A stretch of DNA of 35,544 bases, from IMG/VR virus record IMGVR_UViG_3300021437_000060, positions 1 through 35,544 of that record; one strand, given 5' to 3'. The translations under genes were made by a program, and so were the position numbers. Positions 1 to 10,000 of the stretch are shown here, piece by piece. The notes beneath the pieces were generated by a model. It had not been told where the DNA came from, did no database searches, and saw nothing but the letters and a program-made list of their open reading frames with translations. Each line of letters opens with the position of its first letter. Position 1 is the first letter of the stretch. Source of the stretch: a virus.

Positions 1-1320
1 GAAGCTGGCCTGATCAATTATGTTCCCCCAACACCCGAAGCAGCAGGCGGTAGCCCGGGCAGCCCGGCGCAAATTCCTACGTTTCAGCAGCCCCCGGAAG
101 AACAGAACCCTGACGGCACGACCAATCCGGACGCACAAGGCGCTCGGATAAACGCAGACCTCTCCAAAGCGGCGAACAGTCCATCCATTGCAGCGGTAGC
201 TAGCAAATTTGTCCCCGGCCTGTCTGGTATCTTGTCGCTCGGAAAAAGCGCATACGACGTGTACCAAGGTGCTACCGGCGGAGACTTTTCGGCGGACGGC
301 GGAAAGCGCAGCCTAGCGGGCGGTTTGGGTTCCCTGACGGGGCCGAATGCAGGTGCCATGGGCGCCGGGGACTACACGCTTGGACATATCAGCAACAATA
401 TGCTGGGTAAGCAAGACCCCACCCAAGTGCAAGTGGAAGATCGACCACTTGGAGATATTACGCAGGCTGCGAATTTGAGCCCTGCAATTGCTGCGGGGCA
501 ACCGGACGACATCAATCTGGCTAACGCAGCAACGCGAAATTCTAGTAGCTCCTGGCGCCAAGCTTCAGGCCTTGGTGGAGCTGGAGAAAACTCCGGCACA
601 GGCTACAACGGTGCAGCAGACAGCAGCGGTCTTACTCGCTCTGTAGGAGACTCCGGTTCCGCCTCAGCAGCTGACGGCGGCATGGCAAGCCCTGGCGGTT
701 TTCAACGTGCTGGTCAGCCTGGAGCCCTTCCTGGTGCGCAACCCCCCGGACCTCCCGGTTTGCAGATGCCCGACCAGCAAGGCCCTGCAGCACCCAGCGG
801 CCCGATGCACCCGGCCTTGGCTAATTTGCACGTCCAGAACAAACTGGCCAACCCACAAGTGATGCAAGCCATCAAGGCTCACATCGACCAAGCCATTCAG
901 TCCGGGCAACTCAACCCCCAGCAGCTCCAGATGATGGGTCAGCTCGCACAGTCCGCCATGCAGCACCCTGAACTGTGGCCTAAGCTGCGCCAGTTTGCCA
1001 TTCAAGCTAACCTGCCTGACGCCCAGAAACTGCCGATGCAGTTTGACCAGGGTGTGTGCATGTCGCTGATAGCTGCTTCGCAAGCATCCCAGCATGGCGA
1101 CCGTCCCGGCGCGTACGCAGACGGCGGCAAGATCAACGGCCCCGGCACTGGCACCAGCGACTCTATACCTGCCGTAAACCACAGCACTGGTCAACCGCTG
1201 CGCGTTGCCAACGGCGAGTACATTATTCCCGCCGACGTGGTAGCCACCAAGGGTAAAGAGTTCTTCGACAACATCGTTCGCAAATACCACACGCCGGCTG
1301 CCATGCAGCACGGACGCTAA
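1..1320 (+). CDS. Phage virion-associated protein, 5'-truncated
   Basis: The frame is open from the first base of the window to a TAA at 1318-1320, so the gene starts outside the window and 439 codons are visible. Composition is rich in Gly, Ala, Pro and Gln, as in phage internal or tail-associated proteins. The C-terminal 70 residues carry a recognisable module: a DGGK-x-GPGTGTSDSIPA stretch followed by NGEYIIPADVV and a KEFFDNIVRKYH end, seen near the C-terminus of many podovirus structural proteins. It is followed 11 bases later by another probable virion gene, with the next gene's SD overlapping its stop (TAAGGAG). An internal TTG at 232 is not a needed start. The virion role is inferred from position and the C-terminal module; the exact function is unknown. 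Confidence 0.75.
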   Translation, partial: EAGLINYVPPTPEAAGGSPGSPAQIPTFQQPPEEQNPDGTTNPDAQGARINADLSKAANSPSIAAVASKFVPGLSGILSLGKSAYDVYQGATGGDFSADGGKRSLAGGLGSLTGPNAGAMGAGDYTLGHISNNMLGKQDPTQVQVEDRPLGDITQAANLSPAIAAGQPDDINLANAATRNSSSSWRQASGLGGAGENSGTGYNGAADSSGLTRSVGDSGSASAADGGMASPGGFQRAGQPGALPGAQPPGPPGLQMPDQQGPAAPSGPMHPALANLHVQNKLANPQVMQAIKAHIDQAIQSGQLNPQQLQMMGQLAQSAMQHPELWPKLRQFAIQANLPDAQKLPMQFDQGVCMSLIAASQASQHGDRPGAYADGGKINGPGTGTSDSIPAVNHSTGQPLRVANGEYIIPADVVATKGKEFFDNIVRKYHTPAAMQHGR

Positions 1321-1331
1321 GGAGCCAAGAG

Positions 1332-2207
1332 ATGAGTAGTAACTGGTGGGACCCCATAAGTGACGTTGCTGACTGGGTTGGAAGCAAGCTCAGCGATGTC
1401 GGCAGCGCAGTCTCCGACTACGGCGGTCAAGCGCTTGGCGCCCTTCAGGACTTGGCCGGCTCTGCTCCTACGCAAGCAGCTGGCCTTGCGGATACATCGT
1501 CGAACGCGCTGTCTGGCGGTTACGCCCTGCCCGTTAACACCACGAGCCTTGCGGGGATAGATGCTGCCAGTTCTGGCGCAGGTGCCGATTACTCTGGATT
1601 GACTGGTGGAGCAGGCATTGCAGCCTCGGGCGGTGCCGATCTGATGGGTAAAGCTACTGACTGGGCGAAAAAGAATCCCTCGCTGATAGACCAAGGTATC
1701 CAGGCCGGCTTGACTCTTGGTCGCAAAACTTCCCCCTCTGCGGCTACGACTGCTGGGTACAACGCCGCATCTACTGGAAACGCTGCTCGGTCTGCCGTGG
1801 GAACCAGCTTGATTAATCAGGCCCCGTTCTTGGCTAATAACGCTGAAGCAGCTGCCAAGGGGGCAAGCGCCAGTGCGGAGTCTGCGAAAGCTCAACAGCT
1901 CCAGCAGCAAGGGTATAAACCCGGCGATGCGATATATGACTCTGCTATGCAGCAGCAAAAAATGGATAACCGCAAAGCGGAGACCACCGCTTACGCCGCT
2001 GGCCAAGGTCAACGCGCAACCCAAGAAGCTACGGGAGCCGGGCTGATGACTCCTAACTTGACGGGCTATGGTGCCATGGCCGGCGAGCAAAATGCACAAC
2101 AAGGCGCAGAAAACAAGCAAGCCTCTGACTTGGCTGGCCTGGGCAAAACTGCATTTGACATCTGGTCGAACCCTGATAAAAAGACCGATTCGACGATATA
2201 TAACTAA
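1332..2207 (+). CDS. Probable virion (internal) protein, 291 aa
   Basis: The ATG is preceded by AAGGAG, which overlaps the stop of the previous gene. The protein is low in complexity, rich in Ala, Gly and Ser. Its N-terminus is Trp-rich (SSNWWDP, ADWVG) and a Gln/Ala-rich, probably helical central region spans about residues 170-240. No catalytic motif is visible. Size and position, just ahead of a transglycosylase protein and a giant protein, match the small internal virion protein of podovirus ejection modules (gp14-like position in T7), but there is no sequence evidence for that homology. The call as a virion protein rests on context. Confidence 0.6.
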   Translation: MSSNWWDPISDVADWVGSKLSDVGSAVSDYGGQALGALQDLAGSAPTQAAGLADTSSNALSGGYALPVNTTSLAGIDAASSGAGADYSGLTGGAGIAASGGADLMGKATDWAKKNPSLIDQGIQAGLTLGRKTSPSAATTAGYNAASTGNAARSAVGTSLINQAPFLANNAEAAAKGASASAESAKAQQLQQQGYKPGDAIYDSAMQQQKMDNRKAETTAYAAGQGQRATQEATGAGLMTPNLTGYGAMAGEQNAQQGAENKQASDLAGLGKTAFDIWSNPDKKTDSTIYN

Positions 2208-2215
2208 GGGCTAAC

Positions 2216-4036
2216 ATGGACCTCTCTCAAGCAGGCGGCTCTGCAGTAACCGACTACGGCAATACCATGGCAAACCTGCGTGCGCAGGACCAAGCCAGCA
2301 GAGACTTCATTGCTGCGCGCCAACAACGGTACGAAGCCAGCGGCCAACAAGAGCAGGTGCCCGGGCAGCAAGTTGCTGCTGAAGGTACTTCTACCTCTAT
2401 GAGCCTGCCCGATTCTGGTAGCGTCCCCGCAGCTGGCATCGGCGCTGGTAGCCCGCAAATGACCGGACGCCAAACGCTGGCAGGCCCAGCATCCCCTGTC
2501 AGTGGAGTACCAGCTCAGCCAGCAACGCCTACGGCCGGTGGCCGCAGCGGCGGAGCCCAGGGAGACCAACAGGTTATGGCGCCTAACCCCGCCGGCGCTT
2601 GGGCCGGACGTACGGCGCAGCCAAGTACACTGGATCAGCTGCGGGAAGAGCAGCAGCGCAACGCCGCGTACCGCGCATACGCCGCGCATCAGGGCACGTT
2701 TGACACTCTGCCCGCTGGGCAAGAGCCTATCCCGAACATCGACCAGCTCATAAAAGACTCCGATGCCAAATTGGCTGCCATGAAAAACACTGCTGCCGCA
2801 GCGTCTCGTGGACAGCAATCACTTACTTCGGCGGCAAATCCTGCCAATGTTGGCCCTACTGGTGCCAGTTTTGTTGATCGCATACGTCAAGCGGAAAGTG
2901 GCGGCAACATGCAAGCGGTAAGCCCCAAGGGCGCCACCAGCGACATGCAAGTTATGCCAAGGACGGCAGCCGACCCTGGATTTGGGGTGCAGCCCGCTAA
3001 AGATGCGTCGTTGGGCGAGCGTTCGCGCGTGGGTTCTGATTACGCCAACGCTTTGCTGCAAAAATACGGCAATGAGCCTGAAGCTGCTGCTGCGTACAAC
3101 TGGGGTCCAGGCAACTTCGATGCTTGGAAAGCTGCGGGCTCCGACCCGAGCAAAATGCCAGCAGAGACCCGGGCGTATGTTGCCAAGGTAACAGGTCAAG
3201 GGTCGGGTCCGTCTTCTGTGTCGCGTGTTCTGACAGCTATGGCTCCCGGCCAGAACGCCCAAGCTGCGGAAGCTCCCCCACAAGCCCCTGCGCAAGGTCC
3301 TGTGTTTACAGCAGCCAACGGATCGACTTTCACGATTCCGCAGCAGTACGACGACGGCCAAATCGCTAGCATGCGCCAGCAATCGGTGATGGCTAAAAAT
3401 GCTGCTCACATGGCGTGGATGCAATACCAGCAAAACCCAAATCCGCAGACAACTCAGGCGTATCAGCAAGCAGTTGGGCAGGCACAGCAGATCAGCCAAG
3501 GTTTGTACGACGCTGACATCTACGCCAAGACCCAGCAGGCTCAAGCCGGCAACCCGCAGGCGTTCAGCGCGCTGCTCAACGAGTATTCCAACAAGGTGGG
3601 GCAACCCATTCAGGTGGTGCCAGAGGGCAATGGTTCCTATTCGTTGCGCGCCAAAGGCGGTCAAGTCATCGCTCACGGCGACCCCTCAGCTCTGGCTGGC
3701 ACCCTGGGTGGCGTGTTGAATTCCGCTGCCCGCGCCAACGCCATCAAGCTGGCTCAAATCCACGCGGAAGAGTCTGCCAAAGCCACCGCCGTCGAAGGCG
3801 CTAAGCAACCGGTCGAAATGGCCAAACTGCAAACCGAGCTGGCTAAACAGCTGGGTATCAACGCCAGCCAAGAAGTTCAGAAGCGCATCGAATCCGGGGC
3901 TACCAAGGTTACTCAGGGTATCGATGGCTCGTGGCTCATCACCGACCCGCTGGTTGGCAAGTTCCAAGTGGTCAACCCGACGAAACCGAATTTGGTGGGT
4001 GGCCCCACTGTATCCGGTGGGCAGATGCCAAGGTAG
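2216..4036 (+). CDS. Virion-associated lytic transglycosylase (SLT domain), 606 aa
   Basis: The start is an ATG with AAGGG five bases upstream. The first ~215 residues are Gln/Gly/Pro-rich and probably disordered. A soluble lytic transglycosylase (SLT, goose-lysozyme-like) domain follows at about residues 218-330: the catalytic glutamate lies in QAESGG (E227), then GATSDMQVMPRTA and AAYNWGPGNFD. These correspond to the family motifs ES, GxxGLMQ and AYNxG. The C-terminal half is helical and Gln/Ala-rich. The enzyme would cleave the MurNAc-GlcNAc bond of peptidoglycan locally during DNA entry. Placement between an internal protein and a giant protein fits an ejection protein. The variant SD in place of GL in the second motif is unusual. 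Confidence 0.85.
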   Translation: MDLSQAGGSAVTDYGNTMANLRAQDQASRDFIAARQQRYEASGQQEQVPGQQVAAEGTSTSMSLPDSGSVPAAGIGAGSPQMTGRQTLAGPASPVSGVPAQPATPTAGGRSGGAQGDQQVMAPNPAGAWAGRTAQPSTLDQLREEQQRNAAYRAYAAHQGTFDTLPAGQEPIPNIDQLIKDSDAKLAAMKNTAAAASRGQQSLTSAANPANVGPTGASFVDRIRQAESGGNMQAVSPKGATSDMQVMPRTAADPGFGVQPAKDASLGERSRVGSDYANALLQKYGNEPEAAAAYNWGPGNFDAWKAAGSDPSKMPAETRAYVAKVTGQGSGPSSVSRVLTAMAPGQNAQAAEAPPQAPAQGPVFTAANGSTFTIPQQYDDGQIASMRQQSVMAKNAAHMAWMQYQQNPNPQTTQAYQQAVGQAQQISQGLYDADIYAKTQQAQAGNPQAFSALLNEYSNKVGQPIQVVPEGNGSYSLRAKGGQVIAHGDPSALAGTLGGVLNSAARANAIKLAQIHAEESAKATAVEGAKQPVEMAKLQTELAKQLGINASQEVQKRIESGATKVTQGIDGSWLITDPLVGKFQVVNPTKPNLVGGPTVSGGQMPR

Positions 4037-4063
4037 AATATGGCCAGTTAACAAGGAGCCCTC

Positions 4064-7000
4064 ATGGCTGTGAACCCCGCTGCAAAAGACCCGAATTCGT
4101 ACGCCAGTTCAACCCTCAGCGGCGGCAACAGTGCCACAGGGGCTATCCTTGGGGTTCCACAAGACCCGAACACCCCTCGGGGTCCGCAGCCGACGGCACT
4201 CCCACAAGGAATGCCGGGCGGTGTGCCTAATTTCTTCGCGTCTGCCTCTGGTGGCCAGACTGCGCAACCCCAGGGGCTGTCAGTGCCCGGCATGGATGCG
4301 TACAGCCAAGTCACGCAGCAAAACCAGCAAGTCATCGCTCAGATGTTTCAGCCCAAGGCTGACGCAACTCCACAATACGGCCTGGGCCCCAACGGTGAAC
4401 TGCAGGTAGGCGACACAGTTGTTCCGATGAAGGACAACCCCACCATGGCAGCCCAGCTGCTGCAAACGCCAGCGGCCAAGGGTCCGACCAACTTGCGCCC
4501 AGGGTTTCAGCCGGTGGATGCGTCTGAGGTGCAGAACTACCTGCAAAACCTGAACCGTAGCACTTGGGATGCAACCAAAGAAGTCGGCAAACAGTTTGCT
4601 GGTGGTGTGGTCGGTGGTGGACTCGATGTGGCGGGTCGTGCGGCACAGTGGGCCGGCGCTCCTAACGTGGGTGCGGGTCTTATCGGCGCTGGCCAAGCGG
4701 CTGACCGTTTTCTCGGAACAGACCAACCTGCCGACACACTGAACCGTGGCACGCTCGCCAAGGGGTTCATCGGAAATGCGCGCGCAGCTGGTATGGCTAT
4801 CCCCGTGGCTGCTGCCAACTTGGGCCTTACTGCGGCCGGCATGCCTGGAGCTGCTGCAGTGCTAGATATTGGCGTCGTGGCCCCGCTGTTCGGTGCAGCC
4901 GATGCACAGCAAACGCACGATCAAATCCTTCAGGCAGGCGGTTCGCCCGAGCAAGCCCAGAGCGCTGGCTGGAAACAGTTTTTCATCAGTGGCGGAACCC
5001 AGGCAGCTTTGGGCGCTATCGGCGGTCGGGTTATGGCGGGTGGCGGGTACACCGCTGTTACCAAGCTCAAGCAGGCTGTCTCTGGCGGCGCGATGACTGC
5101 GGACCAAGCCGCGCAAATCGTTACGAACCCTGCGATGCTCAAGCGTTTCGCGGCCAACGAGGGCATTAACCTAGGTGTGCAATCTGCCGGTATGGCTGGC
5201 CAAGGTGCTGCATCAGCTGCCCTGTACAACGCAAGCACTCCAGAGGGCACCCCGCAGCGCGACGTAGGCGAAGCCGGCTTGGAAGGCGCCGGCGCTGGTC
5301 TGTATATGGGCGCCATGATGGCTCCTATGGGTGCGTACCACCAGTGGGGTGACTCGGCCCGACGTGCCGACCTCGGCCGTGCACTGAACACTCCGACCAC
5401 CCAGGTGGACCTGCTCAATGCGGTGAAGATGGACCAAGCGGCCAAAGCTATTCAGCCTGAAATGGGCGGCCTCATTGGCAAGCCCGGCGCAGAGCAGTAC
5501 ACCAAAGACACCATGGCGCGTTCTACAGACGCTTATTCTGACAACCTGATTGCTGCAGAGAAAGCCGCCCGCAACGAAACTCCCGGGTTTGGCGGTCAAG
5601 CTCCTGCTGGCATTGCACCTGCTCCCGATGCGGGGCGTCAAGCTGATCTGACTGCCGCGTTCCCACCTCTGACTGCGGAGCAGCAAGCCGCCCAGGGTGA
5701 GCAGGCTAAATCTACCAAGGCCGCTGCCAAGGCCCAGCGCGAACAGCATGAGCTCAATGCTACCGATGCCCTGATCGGCATGGGCGTAGCTCAGCCGGGA
5801 GCCAAGGACGTGCGTATCGTGGCTGATGCCCTGGCGGCCGGTATTGACATGGCAGACCCTGCTGCCGCGCCGTTCCGTGAAGCCGTCATGGCTAAAAAAT
5901 ACTCCCTAGCCAAAAAAGCTTTGGCTGATCTGAAAGGCAAAAATGACAGCGTATTTGGACAGGCTGGAGCCGGAGATGCAGGACTGGGTGGAGATGGGAG
6001 TGGTAAGCCTGCGGGAAGCGTGGGCGCTGGAGTACCTGACTCTGGAGACGCCGGAGGGGGTGTACGTCCCAGCACCGGAGAACCTGTGGCCGGCGTGCAG
6101 CCGCCTGTGGCTGGCGGAGATGCCGGTGTTCACACGCACACAGTAGAGGAAATCCCTGATTTCAGTCTGGAGCATACCCCGGGCGAACCCAACGCAGCTT
6201 GGCGTGCCGCTCACCCCCACGAGTCGGACACTGCACCGGTAGCCACCAACAACCTGAGTCTGCGGCACCTCAAGGAAACGGGGCAAGAGCCCCTGTTCAC
6301 CCCTGAAGTAACCCGCAAAAAACTGCTGAAGCCTACCAAGTCTGAAGGCGACACCGCAGCGTACGTAGCTCCCGAGCAGAAGCCCAGCATCACTGCTGAG
6401 CAGGCCTACAACCGCCTCAAGCGCAGCGGCCACCCTGAATACTCGCAGCTGACTCCCGAAGAACAGCGCGTGGTGGAAGCTGCGCACGCTGAAGGCCGCG
6501 TGACCCAGGCTGAGTGGGACAAGGCTATGAAGCAGGCCATTCGCCAGCAGCGCGAAGAGCGCTTGGCAGCTGCCAAGCAGAACCGCAAGCGTATTGAAAC
6601 CGACCGAGCCCAGGAAGCGGCCATGACCGATGAGGAACGGGCAGCCCGCAAAAAGAAAGAGCGCGCTGAGGATACGTCTGTTTCTCCCGAAGAACATTTT
6701 GTCGAGGCCTTTGGAGCCTCGGGCCCTGCTGCGTATGCAGCCGCCCACGGAGATACTTGGGAAGCTATTGCTAAGCAAGAAGGTATTTCGGCGGACGCCG
6801 CCCGCAAGCGCGTAGCCCGCATCGACCCTGCTGACATTGACGCAGCGGATTTGACCCCCAAGGAAAAAGATAAATTGCGCGAGTCTCTGGAGTACGCCCA
6901 AGGGGATGTCGTCGAAAAGCGCGACCGCGCAGCTAATGCTTCTGGAAGCGCTGATACCGAGATCGGCGGCACGTCGCCAGAGTCTCAGAGTATGGAACGT

Positions 7001-10000
7001 GAACTGCTGGTAACCCCTGGCATGAACGTCCAGAATCAAGGGCGCACGGGCATCCTGACTCGCCCCGAAAACGAAAAAGGTCGCGGCGAAGAACTGTCCA
7101 CAAAAGAAGCCACTTTGGCGGAACAATCTAAGGCTCTCGAAGCAGAACTTCAGGATGCCCTGAAAGCTAAGGACTACAAGAAAGCCGCTGAAATCCGCGA
7201 ACGTCAAAAATCACTGGCTGCCGAGTTTGCCAAAGGGAAGGAAGACCCCCTGAAGGCGCCGGAAAAAAGTGAGCGTCAGTCTACTGAAGCCCGGATCAAC
7301 GAAATCAACGACTTGATCAACGATGCAGAAGAAGCCGGCGAACACAAGAAAGTAAAAGCGTTGGAGAAAGAGCGTCAGGATTTGTACGATTTGCGGGATG
7401 CTGAGGCCGAAAAAGCTGAGCGCGCTCAAGAAGACGACATCGATGAAGACGCTGCTGGCAACTCTGACGACTACCAGTACGGCAAGAACTCTGACGGTAC
7501 GGCCGAGAACGGGTATGAATCGGCTGAAGAACTGACCAAAGAGCTGACGGGTTGGATGGGTGTAGACAAACTCCCTCGCCATATCAAGGTGGTCCACGAC
7601 GCTTCTGAGCTGGCTGATCTTGGTGATCTGGCTACTGCTGCAAAAAACCAAAGCGCTTTTGGTTGGACCAAAGATGGCCGCGTGGTACTGATTGCCAACC
7701 GTTTGACCAAGGGCACTGGAAAGGGCGCGTTCCTGCATGAAGTGGGAGTCCACCTGGGCCTGGATAACATCCTGGGTTCCAAGAACATTGACCGACTACA
7801 TGAGGCCATCAAGGAATGGGCTGCCCGAGACGACGGCTCCAAAGAATCCGAGATCGCCAAGGCCGCCCTGGCTCGCGTGGAAGCTGCCGGTACTGAGAGC
7901 CACCAAGCGGCTTCTGAAGCCGTGGCGTATTTTGTGCAGGAAGCTGCGGATCGCGGAGTGTCACCCACGGCAGTCGATGGGTACAGCGGCAAGTTTGCCC
8001 ACTTTGTGCGCATGATCTATGCTGCGTTTAAGGGGGCTATCCGTCGCGTGTTGCGCGGAGGTGACCTGACCAAGTTGTCCGCCGAAGATATGGTCAACAT
8101 GGCCTACGGTGCTGCGCGTTTGGAGATGGCTGGTACGTGGCACGGTACGGCTGCGGAGTTCCGCAAATTCCGCCACGAGTACATGGGGTCTGGCGAAGGC
8201 GCCCAAGCCTACGGCTGGGGTACATACTTGGCTGAGCGCGTGGGTATTGCCAAGGGATACCATGAGGCTGATGTGCGACGTAAAGCTACGGATAATGTCG
8301 AGTCACTGCGAGCCGAAGCTATAGCAAAACGGTCTAAGGCGACGGCGTTATACCAAAAAGCCATGAAGTACGAGCTGGCGGGCGAAGGCAAGAAAGTTAT
8401 CGACGGCATGCGGGATCGGGCGCGTACCCTAGAAGCGCAAGCACGTGATGCAGATGCAGCCGCTAAAACCGGCGCCCGGCCAGAAGGCACGTTGTTCCGC
8501 GTGGACCACACCGTGGCCCCCCGCGAGATGCTGGATTGGGACAAAGCTGAGCAGACCCCCCACGTTCAAGAAGCCCTGGCCAAACTGTGGGACGATGTGG
8601 AAACTGACATCCGCGAAGAAATCGAGGACAACCTCAACGCTGACGTGACCGAGCTGTCTGGCAAAGAGTGGGTGCGCAAGGTGCTGCCTAAGCTAAGGGA
8701 CATGGACTCGCGAGTGTTTGACAGAGTTGACCCAGTGGGCGGCATGCCTACACATGAGGCCGTCTCCAAGCTGCTGGATAGTTTTGGCATCAAAGGTAGC
8801 AAACACCTGGATGCGCGCAGTCGCGACAGTACCAAAGAGATTGTGGTGGGCGGCAAAGCGTACAGCCGCGACGACTTGCTTGCCATGACTGCCAAAGGGC
8901 GCAACGGGGGCCCACAGCATGAACTCTACGACCAAGTGCCTATACTGCGGGAAATCCTCCGTCATGGTGTCGAGGCAACACGGGCAGAGTACACAGAAAA
9001 AGTGAACCAGCACAAGCTGGATGGCGAACGGATCGCTCGGGAGTCTGCGGCGCGGTATGACGTACCTATTACGGACGCAGAGGCACGGCAGCATGGAGAA
9101 GAGTACGCTCGGGGTACGTATCATGCTACGAACCTAAAGTGGCTAAACGAGAACGCCTCCAAGATCAAGGTGCAAAGCCAACCGGTCACGCACAACCACG
9201 TCATATTCAACGACAAGAACCTTGTCCGTGCGGCGTCCATGCGCGGCGGCGACCGCAGCCAAATTAAATTTGGAAAAACTACTGAGCGCAACATTGCCAA
9301 GCTGCCGGAGAAATACCAAGAGCCTGCTCGTACCATCACCGACACGCTGTCTCGCTGGGCCAACTCAGGTCTGGACAAAGTGGTGTTCACCAAAGACTTG
9401 GTGGATCGTGGTGTGGCGCGTGGGCTGACTGCCTTGTCGCGCTACCAGGAGCTGGTCGAGGGGCGCAATACCCGGGCCGGCCATTTCGAGAAGATGGCCT
9501 ACAACGCCATCGAGGACGTGCGCACGTTCAGTTTGGCTGAGAAGCGGGCCCTGAATAAGTTCATCCAGCACAGCAATCTGTCGGGCGAGTGGGGATACGG
9601 CGACAAGGCACGCGGCCAAGCCAAAAAAATGTTTGAAGACCTGAGCCCGCGCACCCAGAAGGTGGCCAAGGCGATTTTCGAGCATGGCGACACTATCCTG
9701 AAGCAGAAGAAAGAGTCCGTCCAGCAAGTGGCCAGCGACTTGTACGACAGCATGCTCGAAGGGGCTACAGGCAAAGCTCGCGACGACATCTTGGCAGAGA
9801 AAGACGGCTTCCTCAAAAAGTACAACACCCTGATGGCTATCGACGCAGGTAACCCCTACTCGTCATTGCAGCGCCATGGTGACTTCGTGACGGTGGGTAA
9901 ATCCGATGCGTACCTGAAAGCTGAAGCGGCGGCCAAGGCCGAGGGTAGCTCCAAAGCCCAACGCCAAGCGCTGATGGATATGCAAGCCGACCCCCAGCAC

